This document shows positions 23,532 through 36,005 of a stretch of DNA of 64,000 bases, one piece after another (positions within the stretch are counted from its first letter, which is position 1; every line of letters begins with the position of its first letter). The position numbers and the translations under genes were made by a program. Origin of the DNA: Typhlomys cinereus (lineage: Eukaryota; Chordata; Mammalia; Rodentia; Platacanthomyidae); the NCBI GenBank assembly GCA_023101885.1, contig JALPQD010000304.1, positions 1,116,001 to 1,180,000 of the forward strand. Direction: 5' to 3'. Below the pieces are notes generated by a model that saw only the letters and a list, made by a program, of their open reading frames with translations, did not search any database and was not told the DNA's origin.

Positions 23532-26500
23532 CTAGGAGCCACCTATCAGGGAGTACATACGGCGCTTAATTTTCTGGGTTTGGGATACTTCACTTAATAT
23601 AATTGTTTCTAATGACATCCATTTCCCAGCAAGTTCCAGTAATTCATCATTTTTGATGGCTGAGTAGTACTCCATTGTATAGATGTACCACAGTTTCCTT
23701 ATCCACTCGTCAACTGTTGGACATTTAGGTTGATTCCATGACTTTGCTATTGTAAACAGTGCTGCTATGAACATGGTCATGCTTGTGCTATCGAGGCGAA
23801 CCTCTGCTGCATGGGGGGTTATTCCCAAAAGTGGGATAGCAGGGTCATATGGCATTTCAATCTTTAATTTCTTTAAGAATCTCCAGACGGCTCGCCAGAG
23901 TGGCTGTATGAGCCTGCATTCCCACCAACATTGTAGGAGAGTTCCCCTCTCTCCACATCCTCTCCAGCACTTGTCGTTGTTTGTATTGTGGATTTTTGCC
24001 ATCCTGACCAGGGTGAGATGATATCTCAGGGAAATTTTGATTTGCATTTCCCTGATGGCGAAGGAAGTGGAGCATTTTTTAAGATATTTGTAAGACATTT
24101 TAATTTCATCCCTGGTAAATTTCTTTGAAGTTCCAGGGCCCATTTTTTAATTGGGCCAGTGTTTTCCTTGGAGTTTAGTTTTCTAAGTTCTTTGTGCACT
24201 CTGGACAGTAGAGCTCTGTCAGATATGTGGTTAGTGAAGATTTTCTCCCATTCTGTGGGTTGTCTTTGAGCTCGTGTTACAATCTCTTTATCTGAACAGA
24301 AGCTCTTTAATTTCACAAGATCCCAACTGTTGAGAGTTGGTAGCAGTGACTGTACCATTGGATGTCTGTTTAGGAAGTGTTGGCCTAGCCCAATCAGCTA
24401 TTCTTTCAACTGTGGTTTTTAAAGTCTCTGGCCTTAAATCAAGGTCCTTGATCCATTTGGAATTAAGTCTTGTACATGACGACAAGTATGGGTCCAGCTT
24501 TAATCTTCTGTATGTGGAGATCCAGTTTTGCCAGCACCATTTGTTGAAGATGCTGTTCTTTTTCCATTGGATTCTTTGGGCCCCTTTGTCAAAGACCAAA
24601 TGGCTGTATTTTTGTGGGCTTATATCTGGGTCTTCAATCCTTATCCATTGATCTGTGTGTCTATTTTGGAGCCAGTACCAGGCAGTTTTTATAACTATGG
24701 ATTTGTAGTATAAACTAAGGTTTGGTATGGTAATACCTCCAGCAGTGTTTTTGTTACTCAGGATTGTCTTTGCTATCCTGGGTCTTTTGTGCCTCCACAT
24801 AAATTTTGAGATTATTTGGTCAACTTCTTTAAAGAATTGCTTTGGGATTTTAATTGGTATAGCATTGAATTTGTATATTGCCTTTGGTAGGATGGTCATT
24901 TTTACAATGTTGATTCTACCAATCCAGGAACATGGAAGGTCTTTCCACCTTCTGGTGTCTTCTGCTATTTCTTTTTTTAGGGTTTTAAAGTTTTCATTGT
25001 AAAGGTCTTTTACCTCCTTGGTTAGGTTTATACCAAGGTATTTCATTTTTTTAGGGGCTATAGTAAATGGGATTGTTTCTCTCAAGGCTTTTTCACTTCT
25101 TTCATTCTGGGCATATAGGAAGGCCTCTGATTTTTGCACATTTATTTTGTATCCTGCCACCCTGCTGAACTTCTCAATTAGTTCCAGGAGCTTCCTGGTG
25201 GAGTTTTTGGGATCACTCAGGTATAAGATCATGTCATCTGCAAATAGGGATAGCTTGACTTCTTCCTTGCCCATTTGAATCCCTCTTATGTCCCTTTCTT
25301 GTCTTATGGCTTCAGCTAAGACTTCAAGTACAATATTGAATAGAAGTGGTGAGAGTGGACAGCCTTGTCTAGTTCCTGATCAAAGTGGGAATTCTTCCAA
25401 TTGTTCCCCATTGAGCATAATCCTTGATGTGGGCTTGTTGTATACAGCTTTTATTATGTTGATAAAGGTTCCTTCCATTCCCACTGTCTCTAGCGTTTTG
25501 GTCATAAAAGGCTGTTAGATCTTGTCAAAGGCTTTTTCTGCATCTATCGAGAGTATCATGTGGTCTTGGACTTTGGACTGGTTTACATGATGAATTACAT
25601 TTATTGACTTGCGTATGTTGAACCAACCTTGTGTGCCGGGGATGAAGCCTACTTGATCCCTGAATGATCTTTTTGATATGTTTTTGAATCCGATTTGCTA
25701 AGACTTTGTTGAGAATCTTTGCATCTGTGTTCATCAGAGAGATCGGCCTATAGTTTTCTTTTTTAAGTGAATCTTTATTAGGTTTTGGGATTAAGACGAT
25801 ATTAGCTTCATAGAAGGAATTTGGCAGTGTTCCTTCCTTTGCTATTTGATGGAACAGTTTAAGGAGTATTGGTGTTATTAACTCCTTAAATGTCTGGTAG
25901 AATTCTGTGCTGAATCCATCTGGCCCAGGACATTTTTTGGTGGGAAAATTCGAGATTACTTCTTCAATTTCCTTATATATTATAGGACTATTTAAATAAT
26001 TCACAACTTCCTGATTCAATTTAGGTAGGTTGTGTTTACTTAGAAATTCATCCATCTCTTTTGTGTTGTCAAACTTCACAGAGTATAAGTTTTTGAAATA
26101 TGATGTTATAATTCTCTGGATTTCTTGGGTATCGGTAGTGATAACTCCATTTTCATTTCTAATTTTGTTAACTTGGGTTTTCTCTCTCTTGCTTTTGGTT
26201 AATTTAGCTAGGGGTGTATCAATCTTGTTGATTTTTTCAAAGAACCAGCTTTTTGACTGGTTGATTTTTTCTATCGTTTTCTTAATCTCGATTTCAGATA
26301 TTTCTCCCCTTATTTTGCTAATCTCCTCTCTTCTACTACTTTTGGGATCAGATTGCTCAAGTTTCTCCAAAGCCTTAAGCTGCATCGTTAAATTATTTAT
26401 TTCTGATCTTTCCAATTTTCTGATGTAGGCATTAAGAGCTATGAACTTACCTCTTAGAACAGCTTTCATTGTGTCCCAGAGATTTTGGTAAGTTGTATTT

Positions 26501-27345
26501 TCATTTTCGTTCACTTTCAGGAAATCTTGAATTTCCTGTTTAATTTCTTCCTGAATCCAGTTCTCATTCAGCATCATATTGTTAAGTTTCCAGGAGTTAG
26601 TGTATTTTCTCTTGTTTGTTGTGTTGTTGTGGATGTCCAGCTTTAGGCCGTGGTGGTCTGATAGGGCACAGGTTAGAATTTCAACTTTTTTGTCTATGTG
26701 TAGATTCCTTTTTTGGCCCAATATGTGATCTATTTTGGAGAAAGTTCCGTGTGCTGCTGAGAAAAATGTGTATTCTTTGGTGCGTTGGTGAAAAGTTCGA
26801 TACAGATCTGTGAGGTCCATTTCAGTAAGGGTTTGGTTAAGCTCCAAAGTGTCTCTGTTAAGCTTTTGACCTGTTGATCTATCCCATGTTGAGAGGGCGG
26901 TGTTGAAATCCCTGAGAATTATCGTTTTGGGGATTGATTTCTTGCTTTAGACCCTGTGGGGTTTTCTTAATGAATGTGGAGGGGCCCATATTGGGTGCAT
27001 ATATGTTCAATATTGTGAAGTCTTCCTGGTAAATTGTACCTGTGACTAAAATGTAGTATCCATCTGTGTCTCTTATGATTTTCTTTGGTCTGAAGTCCAC
27101 TTTGTCTGAAAGCATAATTGCTACCCCTGCCTGTTTCCTGGTTCCATTAGCTTGCAAGATTTTGGACCAGCCTTTCATTCTTAGGACGTGCCTAACTTTT
27201 GTGGTGAGATGAGTTTCCTGAAGGCAGCAGATTGTTGGATTGTGATTTTTAATCCATAGATTTTTAATCTATGTCTCTTAATCGGTGAGTTAATGCCGTT
27301 GACATTTAATGTTATAATGGAGAAATTATTTTTAATTCTGGACAT
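23532..27345 (-). pseudogene. L1-C ORF2, disrupted
   Basis: Three long open blocks remain. 26879-27178 is endonuclease, ending in the same frameshift as L1-B before GDFN. 25525-26847 covers the endonuclease end with SDHHG, and the RT N-terminal part with CPGPDGFS. 24288-25274 covers the late RT and beyond, including FADDMILYL. 23532-24143 is the C-terminal segment with CWRGCGERG and the final GGS. Breaks include a loss near 25660 (relative to 39150 in L1-D), stops near 25380 and 25515, and indels around 24400 and 27260. The protein cannot be made whole. Confidence 0.93.
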
Positions 27346-27402
27346 TTTTTATGTTTCGTAGATTTTGTAAGCATGATGTTTGATATTTATATTTTGTTGG
27401 TA

Positions 27403-28463
27403 TTATACTTCCCTTCTGTCCTCCTGGATATGCTTGTTCTTTTCTTCAAGCTTGAGTATCATTTCTAGGATTTTTTGAAGGCCTGGTTTGGTAGACATGT
27501 ATCCCTTCAAGTTGTCTTTGTGCTGAAAAACTTTTCTTTCTCCCTCAATCATGACAGATAGTTTTGCCGGGTATATCAGTCTGGGTTGGCATTTTTGCTC
27601 ATTTAATACTTGAATTATGTCTCTCCAAGCTCTTCTTGCTTTTACTGTTTCCATTGAGTAGTCATTTGTTTTTCTAATAGGTTTACCTTTAAAAGTGACT
27701 TGCTTTTTTTCTCTTGAAGCTCTCAGCACCTTTTCTTTGTCTTGAATGTGGAGTGTTTTGACTATTATTTGCTGTGGCGATTTTCTATTTTGGTCATATC
27801 TGTTTGGAGTGCGAAATGCCTCTTGTATTTGGATAGGCCTCTCATTCTTTAGTTGCGGGAAGTTTTCATTTATGATGAATTGAAATATTTCCTCCAGTGT
27901 GGTATTTTGGGATTCTTGTTCTGGTATTCCATGAATGCGCATATTAGGCTTCTTCAGGGTGTCCCATATTTCTTGAATGCTCCTCTCCAGTATCTTTTTG
28001 GCTTTAACAATCTCTTCCATTGAGCTGGTTAATTCTCCTACTTTGTCTTCAAGATCTGAGATTCTATTTTCTGCCTCGTTTGTTCTGCTGATAAGACTCT
28101 CTGTGGTGTTTTGGGTTGAAAATAACTTATCTCTTAGTTCAATTTTAAACTCTGCCTGAGACTGTTTTACCTGTTCTATACCTATTTTTGTTTCTTGAAC
28201 TGTTTTTCTCAACTTCTCCAGGTTCCTGTTGTGTTCCTGTTCAAAGTGGTTGACACAGTTATTTAACTCTTCTCGGATTTCCTCTTTCATATTATTAATC
28301 ATGGTAATGATCATACTCTGAAAGTCGTTATGTTGGGTCTGGCTTTCATGGCTATTTCTATGAATTTGTTCTGGTCGCAATCCATCGTTATGGGATTGAT
28401 TCTTTTGGTGGGAGATTTTTCTTGGGTTTTGTTTCTCGTGGATCTGCACTTTGACTCTACATT
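27403..28463 (-). pseudogene. L1-C ORF1, long open frame but start region disrupted
   Basis: An open frame of 348 codons (27403-28449) holds the full ORF1 architecture: a charged N-terminus, a coiled coil with EAENRISDLEDKVGEL, the RNA-recognition part with MRIHGIPEQE, and the C-terminal domain with QVTFKGKPIRK and SVMIEGERK. The conserved ATG (near 28463) is followed by a base loss. It therefore reads straight into TAG, and the long frame has only a GTG at its left edge. Translation is possible only from an internal ATG. Compare ORF1 of L1-D, which has an intact start. Confidence 0.85.
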
Positions 28464-29281
28464 GTTGTTTTGTTTTTTAGGACCTTTCAGTTTCTGTGTG
28501 TTTTTCACTGAACTGATGTAGTTGGTATTGTTACACCTGCCAGTTGTTACTAGTGCTTGCCTTGGATTGGGTATGTTTGTGTATTGGTATTGTTATATCC
28601 TAGATGAGACTACTAGGATGTTAGTACGTCAGTTAAGTAACCAGGGGATGAATATAAGTATGGTAGTGCACTTTTACGATCTAGTGTCTTGGTGAAATGT
28701 GAGGGTGGGTGGTGTACTCCCTGGAGTTGTATGTTTTTGGGGTGGCTGTATGAGGAAGCTGACCTACAACATTGATACTAGAAAGGATCAGTAAGGTGAG
28801 AGAAAAGAAAGAAAAAAAAAAAGGTTTACTTATCTTTGGACTGGATGTGAAGAGTCTCGCATGTGATACAATGGTTGTAGTGAAGTCCAGATGTATGGCC
28901 TGTGTTCCCTTTGTTCCTTAGAGTTTTGCTTGAGTTTCCTTTGGACTCGATTGAATTCTGAGTAGCAGTGCGTCTTCCGTGGACCACGTGCGTAGGTCCC
29001 TGGTGGGCCAGAGAGGCAGAGGGTCTGATGTTGATGGCAGAATTCTTCACCTGCGACCTGGGGGGGGGGGGGCGGAGGGGCTGGTGTCCGGGGCGGGGCC
29101 CCAGAGGCTAAGCTGGCGGCCGCGCGAGGGTGCTGCTGGCCGGGCGGCTCGGCTCCGGAGTGGGGGGCTGGGCTGGGAGGGGCTCTCTCTCACCTGGGCG
29201 CTGGTCGGGGTTCGGCGCGAAGGGAGGCCTGGGGGCAAAGCCGGCGGCCGTGCGCGCAGGTGCTGCTGGCCGGGCAGCTCG
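28464..29281 (-). promoter_or_regulatory. L1-C 5' UTR with two tandem GC-rich units
   Basis: Read in sense, the element starts with a GC-rich ~120-bp unit (29281 to about 29160) containing 'cccggccagcagcacc' and 'ggccgccggctttgc'. A related unit (about 29155-29050) follows, with the same two landmarks slightly changed. The arrangement resembles monomer-type rodent L1 promoters. The remainder (about 28464-29045) is shared with L1-B and the L1 at 59810. Confidence 0.65.
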
Positions 29282-29297
29282 AACAGGAACCGTTTTT
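29282..29297. repeat. Target-site duplication of L1-C, right copy
   Basis: This is an exact match to 22502-22517. The UBE2V2 3' UTR continues to the right. Confidence 0.92.
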
Positions 29298-30177
29298 AAC
29301 CGAAATTCATTAATACTCCCCACAACATCTTTTTATTATAAATACAAATATCAAAACAATCCCGAATCTAGCTTGATACCATTAGTAGTTAGCACCCATG
29401 CTGTTTCAGAATTAACACAATTTGAGACCATACTCATTGTATCTGTTACTTTAAACAATTTCAACAGCAACTCTCTAGGATGAACAAGGAAGGCATGCCT
29501 TTTTTATATTTTTCTGTCTTGAAATTTTTTTCTCTGAGACGTACAACCCCACTCGCATCTGCCACTCCTTGTCATTCATTCATCTGGTGAACCCGAATCT
29601 GAATGTTCACTTTAAGTGACAGGGCCATAACAAGAGAATGGAAAATGGTGCTTCATTTCAACTCCTGGTTCGTGAAAACATAATGGGTATACATATTTTA
29701 AATACATTCTTACAAATGTCCAGGTCATGTTTGCCAGCTGGAATTCTCTTACTTAATGTGTGGGTATTTTGCATTGTGATATTTAATCAAGACATAAGCA
29801 TGACTGAAGAGAAGTTTAAGACCACTAAAGTTAACTGTTATATGTCTGTCCTTCTGGTGACTGTGGAAGTTTCATATTTTCTTTGAACATCATTAGGCAT
29901 CCTAGCTCTTGAAGCACAACTTTAATGCTATCTGAGTTTTTCCATTTCACTAACATTGGTGTGCTCCATACATTCACCATTCCACTGGAATTATTTCTTT
30001 CATTAATATTAATTTTTGTTACAAATCTAACTGGTGGAATTGCTTCTGGGTATGTAGATCCACATTCTATTTCCAGGCTATATAATCTGTTTTCATAGTT
30101 TGTACTTGGCGGCCCAATAATCATGTCTGTCCATCTCATAAGTGTCATATCTTCATCATCTTCAACTAACTGTATCA

Positions 30178-30285
30178 TTACCCACTTTTTGTCCTTCTAA
30201 CTGTATCCAGCTAACTGTATCATTTGTCCAGCTAACTGTATCATTGTCTACTTTTTATCCTTCTTCAAATTCTTCCAACAAGCAA
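30178..30285. repeat. Short tandem duplication in the UBE2V2 pseudogene
   Basis: The phrase 'ctaactgtatca' recurs at about 30166, 30209 and 30231, with related neighbouring text (caaaaagtgg / aaaaagtagac, reversed). The ancestral cDNA would have one copy, between the EEG and EDDED codons. Confidence 0.7.
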
Positions 30286-30320
30286 AAATTTCATTAAAAT
30301 CGTTTACCCATAGGATTGGG

Positions 30321-30799
30321 AGATTTTGCTGAAGCATGTAGTCTTGGCTTTTCTATGTTACTTGTGCTTTTGCATTGTGGTTTTCATATTATGAGTTCAA
30401 TTATGGTTTAGTTTTTTAATTACTTAGGTGACTGTTTCCTTCCTATTGGAATTGGTTACAACGTTCAGAAGAACTAGGTTACAGTAGGGTTGAGATTATA
30501 ATTTTCTACAAAGCACCTTTTACACAGGACTCAATACCAACAACTCTTCCAGAAATGTATTGGTTTTCATCGTTGTATTGGGACTGTTAACAATTCCTCC
30601 TCCTGGATTGGGAGCCTAGCTCTCTGTCTCTCCATGATGCAGTGGCAATGATGAACTATGAGGATGTTACCACATAAGCCACTCTAGTAAGTCCCATTCA
30701 GTAATCGACATACACATACTTTCGATTGGTTCAATTCCTGTCTCATATAACAATATTATGGTGTCATACACACGTGCACTTGCTCATATATGTGCACAC
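30321..30799. other. Spacer, no gene seen
   Basis: AT-rich sequence. No repeat or frame that I can name. Confidence 0.4.
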
Positions 30800-31075
30800 A
30801 GAGGCCAGAATTCTTTTTCTCTATTGCCCTCACCTTACTTTTTGAGATGGGGTCCTTCAGTGAACCTGGACCTTATCAGTAGGCTAGGCTGACTGGCCAG
30901 CATGCCTGGGGAGTCCCATGTCTCCACACAACCCCTAGTGCTGGGTTTACAGGTAAGCGCCACCATGCTCTGTGGGTGTTTGGTTCAAACATTACAGAAT
31001 GCTGGGGTTTGAATTCAGGTCTGCAAACTTGCACAGCAACCACTTTGCTCACTGGGTCATCTCCCCAGCCCCATC
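30800..31075 (-). mobile_element. B4 SINE
   Basis: The forward strand shows the reversed element clearly: 'gagatggggtccttcagtg', 'ctaggctgactggccagc', 'agtgctgggtttacagg', 'aattcaggtctgcaaac' and 'gggtcatctccccagcccc'. This is a B1-like part fused to an ID-like part, the B4 structure. Confidence 0.85.
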
Positions 31076-31224
31076 TCATGTCTTTTTGATGCTAGTAACC
31101 ATTACTAGCAAAGGGAAATTTTTCAATGTTGACACTTACTGAAAGGCTCAGGTACCTGATCTACTTACGTTTGACCCCTTGAGACAATCAGAAAAAAAAA
31201 ATTCAAATGTTAGAAAAACCAAAA

Positions 31225-31390
31225 CGTTAGAGCCAGAGATGACTCAGCAGACAAAGGTACTTGCTGCCCAGCCTAACAATCTGAATTAGATTTCCTAGAA
31301 TCCACATGGTAGAAGGAAAGAGCAGATCCCCAAGCTTCCCTCTGACCCTAACATGTGCTATGTACACTCTCACAATCACACACATGAAAG
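31225..31390 (+). mobile_element. B4/RSINE-type SINE
   Basis: It follows the ID-like and B1-like consensus order: 'gccagagatgactcagcag', 'ggtacttgctgcccagcc', 'gaatccacatggtagaagg', 'cctctgaccctaacatgtgc', ending in a CA-rich/A-rich tail. Confidence 0.7.
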
Positions 31391-31524
31391 AAAATTTTAA
31401 AATGTAAAAAAAAATTGCATAATTGAAAATTTCAGATTCAGGATAGATGCTTCAACATCGCTAGTCATTATCAAGGTTAAGCATAAGACTGCAGCCTGAG
31501 ACTACAGAAAAATAATGGAACGCA

Positions 31525-31680
31525 TTGGATGGCAAATACACTGGGCAGGAAGCTGAAACAGAAGCATTATGAGCTCAAGGTCATCTTTGACCACATAGAA
31601 AGTTTGAAGCAGCCCCTGATACATGAAGCCCAGACTCAAAGATACAAAACAACACCAAAAACCTTAGTAAAATGGTTGTA
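31525..31680 (+). mobile_element. Decayed B1-like SINE
   Basis: The phrases 'gagctcaaggtcatctttg', 'cacatagaaagtttgaagc' and 'gcccagactcaaagatac' followed by an A-rich end match the right part of B1. Confidence 0.55.
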
Positions 31681-31899
31681 GAGACTAACTGGATGTTAAT
31701 CAAAATAATGCCTGGAATATTCCTCTTTTTCTTTTCTCATTATTTTCTTTTTATCTTCCTAATAAAAACTTCACAAACATGTATTGAGAAAAAAACAATA
31801 TTATGGAACAAGAAGTAAGAATCCATTAAATTATTCAAGTAAGTCTTGTACAGATATTGTTATATTTACAATGAAGGATACTTTTTCAGGTATTCACTC

Positions 31900-33340
31900 A
31901 AATAGTAACATGCTTTGAACCAAGCCCCATTTCTGTTTCTGTTATGCAAAAATAGAAAAATTTTCACTTTGATCTTTTAAGTTGAAACTTTTCTCTATTC
32001 ATTTAGTTTACAGCAGTTTGGATTATTCATTCTTTAGAATTTTCTACATAATTATTTCATCTGTGAACACAGGCAGTTTTAAATCATACCTTCTCTGTAT
32101 GTAATTTTTATTTCTTTTTCTTAATTTGTTTTATTACTTGGACTTCAAATTAGATGAAGAGAATTGAGGTGATGAGAAGAATAAGCCTTGCTTTGTTAAA
32201 TGTGATATTACCTGCAGATTGTTTCTTTCCTGTTTCTATTTCTTTGCAGATATTCTTTACTATTGAGGTAGCTTTTTCTTCCTCACTTGATGCAGTTGTT
32301 TTGTTTTGTGTACATAATTTCAAATCTTATAATAGAGTGTTAGATCTGATCAAATGTTCTTTCATTTTTTCCCCTTTCTATTTTTTATTAGGATTTCTTC
32401 ACAACAAACAAATGCAAACAAAATGGATTTATTTACGTACTGATTCTTCCTTCCCTCCCTTCTTCCTCTTTTTCCATCCTCCCATTCTTTGTCAAGTCAG
32501 CCTCATCTTATCTGTCCTAATGTCCTTCTGAATCTTTGGACTTTAAGACTCCTTTGTGGCTTCCTGTACTAGTAAAGGACCAGGACTCTTTGGTAGTATA
32601 TGTGGCCTTTCAGTGGGGTAAACCCACAGGTGAGGAAACACCCCTTCTCTTTTTCAGCACCTGCTTTAAAGATTCTTATTTTTGTTTCCTCTAGTGTCTT
32701 TTTCAACTCTTAGTGACCTGTTATTTTCTTCCTCAGATATGTTGACACATCTATTTATTTCCTTTCTTAGTTCTTCTTGTTCCTTTTGAAGTTCCTCTCA
32801 TATTTCTTTGAACATACTAACTGTATATCTTTGGAACATATTATCTTGATTGTTTTTTTACTGGCTGGTATCCAAGAAGTTTTTCTGATTTGAGTCTATT
32901 AGTAATTGAATGGTGTTTTTGAAATAAACATGCTTTCCTGGTGTTTGGTGTATTTTGTGGTTTTATTATGTGTCTTGGGTATCTTATGTTAGCTTTCGTT
33001 TGTTTATTTGGTGTGTTGTTTTTATGTCTTTTGAGTCAGCTCAGGTTGTTGGAGTTTGACTATGGTTGAAACTAAATCCCTGGATTTTGATGGGATGGTG
33101 TGATTTAAAGGTTCGTCCAGGGTTACTTGGTGCTATTTTTGTGGGGGTGGTTACCTTCAAGGCTCTGGAGGTATATAGATCTGACATTGACTTGGGAATG
33201 AAAGTGTTTACCACCAAATTTTAGTTAAGAAGTTTAAGACTGGAAGTCAGATTTGATGGTTTGAGTCTGCCTTACGTATCAGAACAGCTTCAATATGATA
33301 TGATAGTGTGGATATATTAGTAAGGAGTATAGGATTAGAG
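31900..33340 (-). mobile_element. Decayed antisense L1 pieces
   Basis: At 32030-32430 the reverse strand resembles the RT region ('ttttatttctttttcttaa' context, 'agaataagccttgctttg'). At 32690-33060 it resembles the ORF1 coiled-coil and 5' UTR part ('ttcttgttccttttgaagttc'). 32430-32690 is a C/T-rich L1 3' UTR-like stretch. No intact frame. Confidence 0.45.
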
Positions 33341-33344
33341 TTGA

Positions 33345-33690
33345 GGGAGAGATGATACTTTGGGGGATACTTTTTGGGAAGGTCAGGGCACCTTTGAGAG
33401 GTGGAGCCTTGCTGGAGGAAGGCAGTTATAGGGGGTGGGCTTTGAGGTGGATTAATCCTGCCCTACCTCCAAGAGGAGTCTGCCTTTGCAACAGCAGTCT
33501 TACAGCTCTCAGCCTCACGGACGTCTCTAGCTTTGACCAACCAGCCATGCTGCCTCCACTGTTGAAAGACTGTATCTCCCTCTAGAAGCATAAACTGAAC
33601 AAATCTTTCTTTCTCCCTTAGGTTGATGGATTTGGGTGTTCTCACAGCGATAGTTAAGAGTAACTGTTACATGGGATATGGGTGCAATGC
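33345..33690 (+). repeat. Old interspersed repeat of unknown name
   Basis: The phrases 'gaggtggagccttgctgg', 'gggtgggctttgagg', 'ctgtatctccctctagaa' and 'aaatctttctttctccctta' are a pattern I know as a common rodent mid-repetitive element. I am not sure of its class (DNA transposon or LTR). Confidence 0.4.
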
Positions 33691-35999
33691 ATGGAGGTCT
33701 TGACCAGGTGTGATAGTCATCTATCTGTCAGTTAATGCAAAATAAAATGAGCTACTTTTCCTATGGCTGGATGGTAAGGTTGTCCTTTGAAATGCTGATA
33801 TCAGTTGGATAAAGGGAGTTAGAAGCCTTAGACTTCTCTGGTGTCTTACAGATTCCTGTGTTTTTAATGATTAGCATGGAGGGATGCAATGAAACTTGAA
33901 TACTGCCAGGTCCTGGGCATAGCTATAACCAGGCCCTGAGAGAGGCAGGATGGGCCTCTCACATTTTTAATAAGATTATATGTCTTTCTTCCTTAGTCAT
34001 GTATTACATTAATCGATTAATTTTTAAACGATAGACAACTTTGTCGTACCTGGAATAAATCCCAGTTGGCCATAGTAAATAATTCTTTCACACATTATGT
34101 GACATGATTTTCTGTACAGATATTTTCCTGTAATGTTTTCATCATTGTTTGGCATTAGGGTTTATTGGACTTAAGGAATTAATTATTTTATTCCCTGGAA
34201 GAGATTAATAAATACTTGATATAATATGCTATTATGCATTTGACATATTTCATTAATAACTGGACAAGGTATTTTCAGTTTTGAAATATTATTCAGCACT
34301 GACATAGCTCATTTAACATGCTATGTATAAGTCTATTCATATTATACACCTCATATTTTTAACCTTTTTTGTTTGTTTTGAGATTATCCTAAATCCCCAT
34401 TCAGGTTAAGCACATGAACCAACACTCAGCTCACTCCTAGCTTCATCCAAACTTTTTACTATAATTTAGTCACAGTTTTGTCCTTCTTAATAAGATACAC
34501 CTTTCTTCTGTTTTATGCTATCTCATTCTTCATTTCTAACTGATGCGTCATAAAACTGCCTATAGCTCTATGTTTCTGACAACATTCTAATCATGACAAC
34601 TTAAGTCATCTCTGAAAAAGAACCGTATATTCCTTATTTCTCAAAGTCAGAGCCCTCACCAAAATTGTCCACCTTTTACCTTGTGGAAATAAAGACTTTT
34701 CATAATTTGTTCCTCCATGTTCTCATAACTTCTGTCCAACACGAAGTTGCAGTGCTGACTCTATTTTCATTTGTTTGTCACACATAGCATTTCAGTTCTC
34801 TGTACTGATTTCTGTCTTACTATATCTGGTATTGCTGTAATGAAATAGATGAGACTGAGGAATTTATAGCTAACAGAACATTTTCAAGCTTTCACTAATG
34901 GATTCCAGGAGCCCTGAGATCAATGAAAAGATATTTAAAGAGAGTCTTTCTATTCTATTACCATATATAAGAGGTAGAAAGGCAAAGAGGTGAAGAAGGT
35001 TGATTTCATTCTTCTATAATGGTTCTAATTCCACCCACTGAGATTATGATAGATTAGGGAACAGTAAGTGGATACTTACTTTTTGGGCAGGTAGATAGGA
35101 TGGCACAAGCTGGTTTAGCAGTTCGGCATACTTCAACAGACTCACACTGCCAGGTGAGAAGGTTTGGCCCTCTCTCTGCAATTCCTATGACTCCTGACAT
35201 TGGTTTGAACTCTTCTGCCAAGCTGGACTAAAAACTATAACCAGAATTATAATTTTTTTATTTTTTATTTCATTGATTTTTCTTATTTGTGTGAGTATGT
35301 GTGCATATGTGTGCACATGTGTACACATGTATGTATGTATCAGAGGGCACTTGCTTTGCTCTGGGATTTCCTAGGCTCTGCCCACCAAATCCTTAAAAAA
35401 GCATGAAAAAAAGGGAGAAAAATGTGATTACCCGCAGAATATGTTTCAAGTAACAAGTAGATTAACTGTAGTCATTACATCTATGCTTCTAACCAACATC
35501 TTAAAATGACAGAGATGAAATGTTTTTGCCATTACATTACTCAAAATGACCTACAAAGTCAAAACATAGCTTTCTTCCATATTCAACAGAATTTATATGA
35601 GACAGATCTAGAAAAGACCTTTACAGTTAAATTTTCTCTTTTGTTGAAGCTTTCTCTTGAGAAGTTCTTACTGACTGCCTCTTAAGTGTATAAACCAGCA
35701 AATAAATGCTGCTTCTAAGTACTCATTCTTAAGCTCATCTCCGTATACTTTCTCTTGTGTTTGAGAACTAGAAAGCACTGCACAAATGTTTCTCTCTTGT
35801 TGACGTCTCAGAAAACTCTTACTAGTGGCAACATGTATAGTACAGTCATTGTAATCAAAGTATCATCCCTAAATAATGTCGAATGACATTTACATTTAAC
35901 ATGAGTACTGGAGGGGATAAAATACCCAAAAAAGTCAGATATGATGTCTGCTACAGCTAGCTAATACATACAAATACAAGCAAAAATTGGAAATAGATG
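33691..35999. other. Non-genic stretch with old repeat debris
   Basis: 33985-34260 is a decayed antisense L1 ORF2 segment ('cctggaataaatcccagttgg'). 34800-35200 resembles an old rodent mid-repetitive element ('gtattgctgtaatgaaatag'). 35230-35395 ends in a GT-rich tract and a partial reversed SINE ('tgctctgggatttcctaggc'). I see no gene. Confidence 0.4.
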
Positions 36000-36005
36000 A
36001 CAGCA

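Larger units (their letters stand above)
22518..29281 (-). mobile_element. Full-length L1 (L1-C), antisense, inactive
   Basis: Complete organisation reads leftward from a GC-rich 5' UTR at 29281 through ORF1 (27403-28449) and ORF2 (23532-27345) to a 3' UTR ending in 'attaaaaatttaattat' and a T-rich (reversed A) tail at 22511-22552. A 16-bp TSD flanks it. It belongs to the same 3' subfamily as L1-D. It is about 6.76 kb long and was inserted in the 3' UTR of the UBE2V2 retrocopy. Confidence 0.96.
22338..30320 (-). pseudogene. UBE2V2: UBE2V2 processed pseudogene, split by L1-C
   Basis: On the reverse strand, 29831-30178 encodes most of UBE2V2 (MMS2), the catalytically inactive E2 variant that partners UBC13 in K63-linked ubiquitin chain formation. 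Visible blocks are [61 protein letters not shown] and [15 protein letters not shown]. The N-terminal part (LLEEFEEG) lies at about 30255-30300, separated by a triplicated short segment and stops. A long 3' UTR runs leftward, is broken by L1-C (22518-29281), and resumes at 22340-22501. There it ends with a reversed AATAAA (near 22355) and an A-rich tail at 22326-22342. There are no introns; it is an old mRNA retrocopy. Confidence 0.9.

Noticed and set aside
29055..29281. CpG island of a host gene promoter
   Set aside because: The GC-rich stretch is inside the TSD-bracketed L1-C and belongs to its 5' UTR.
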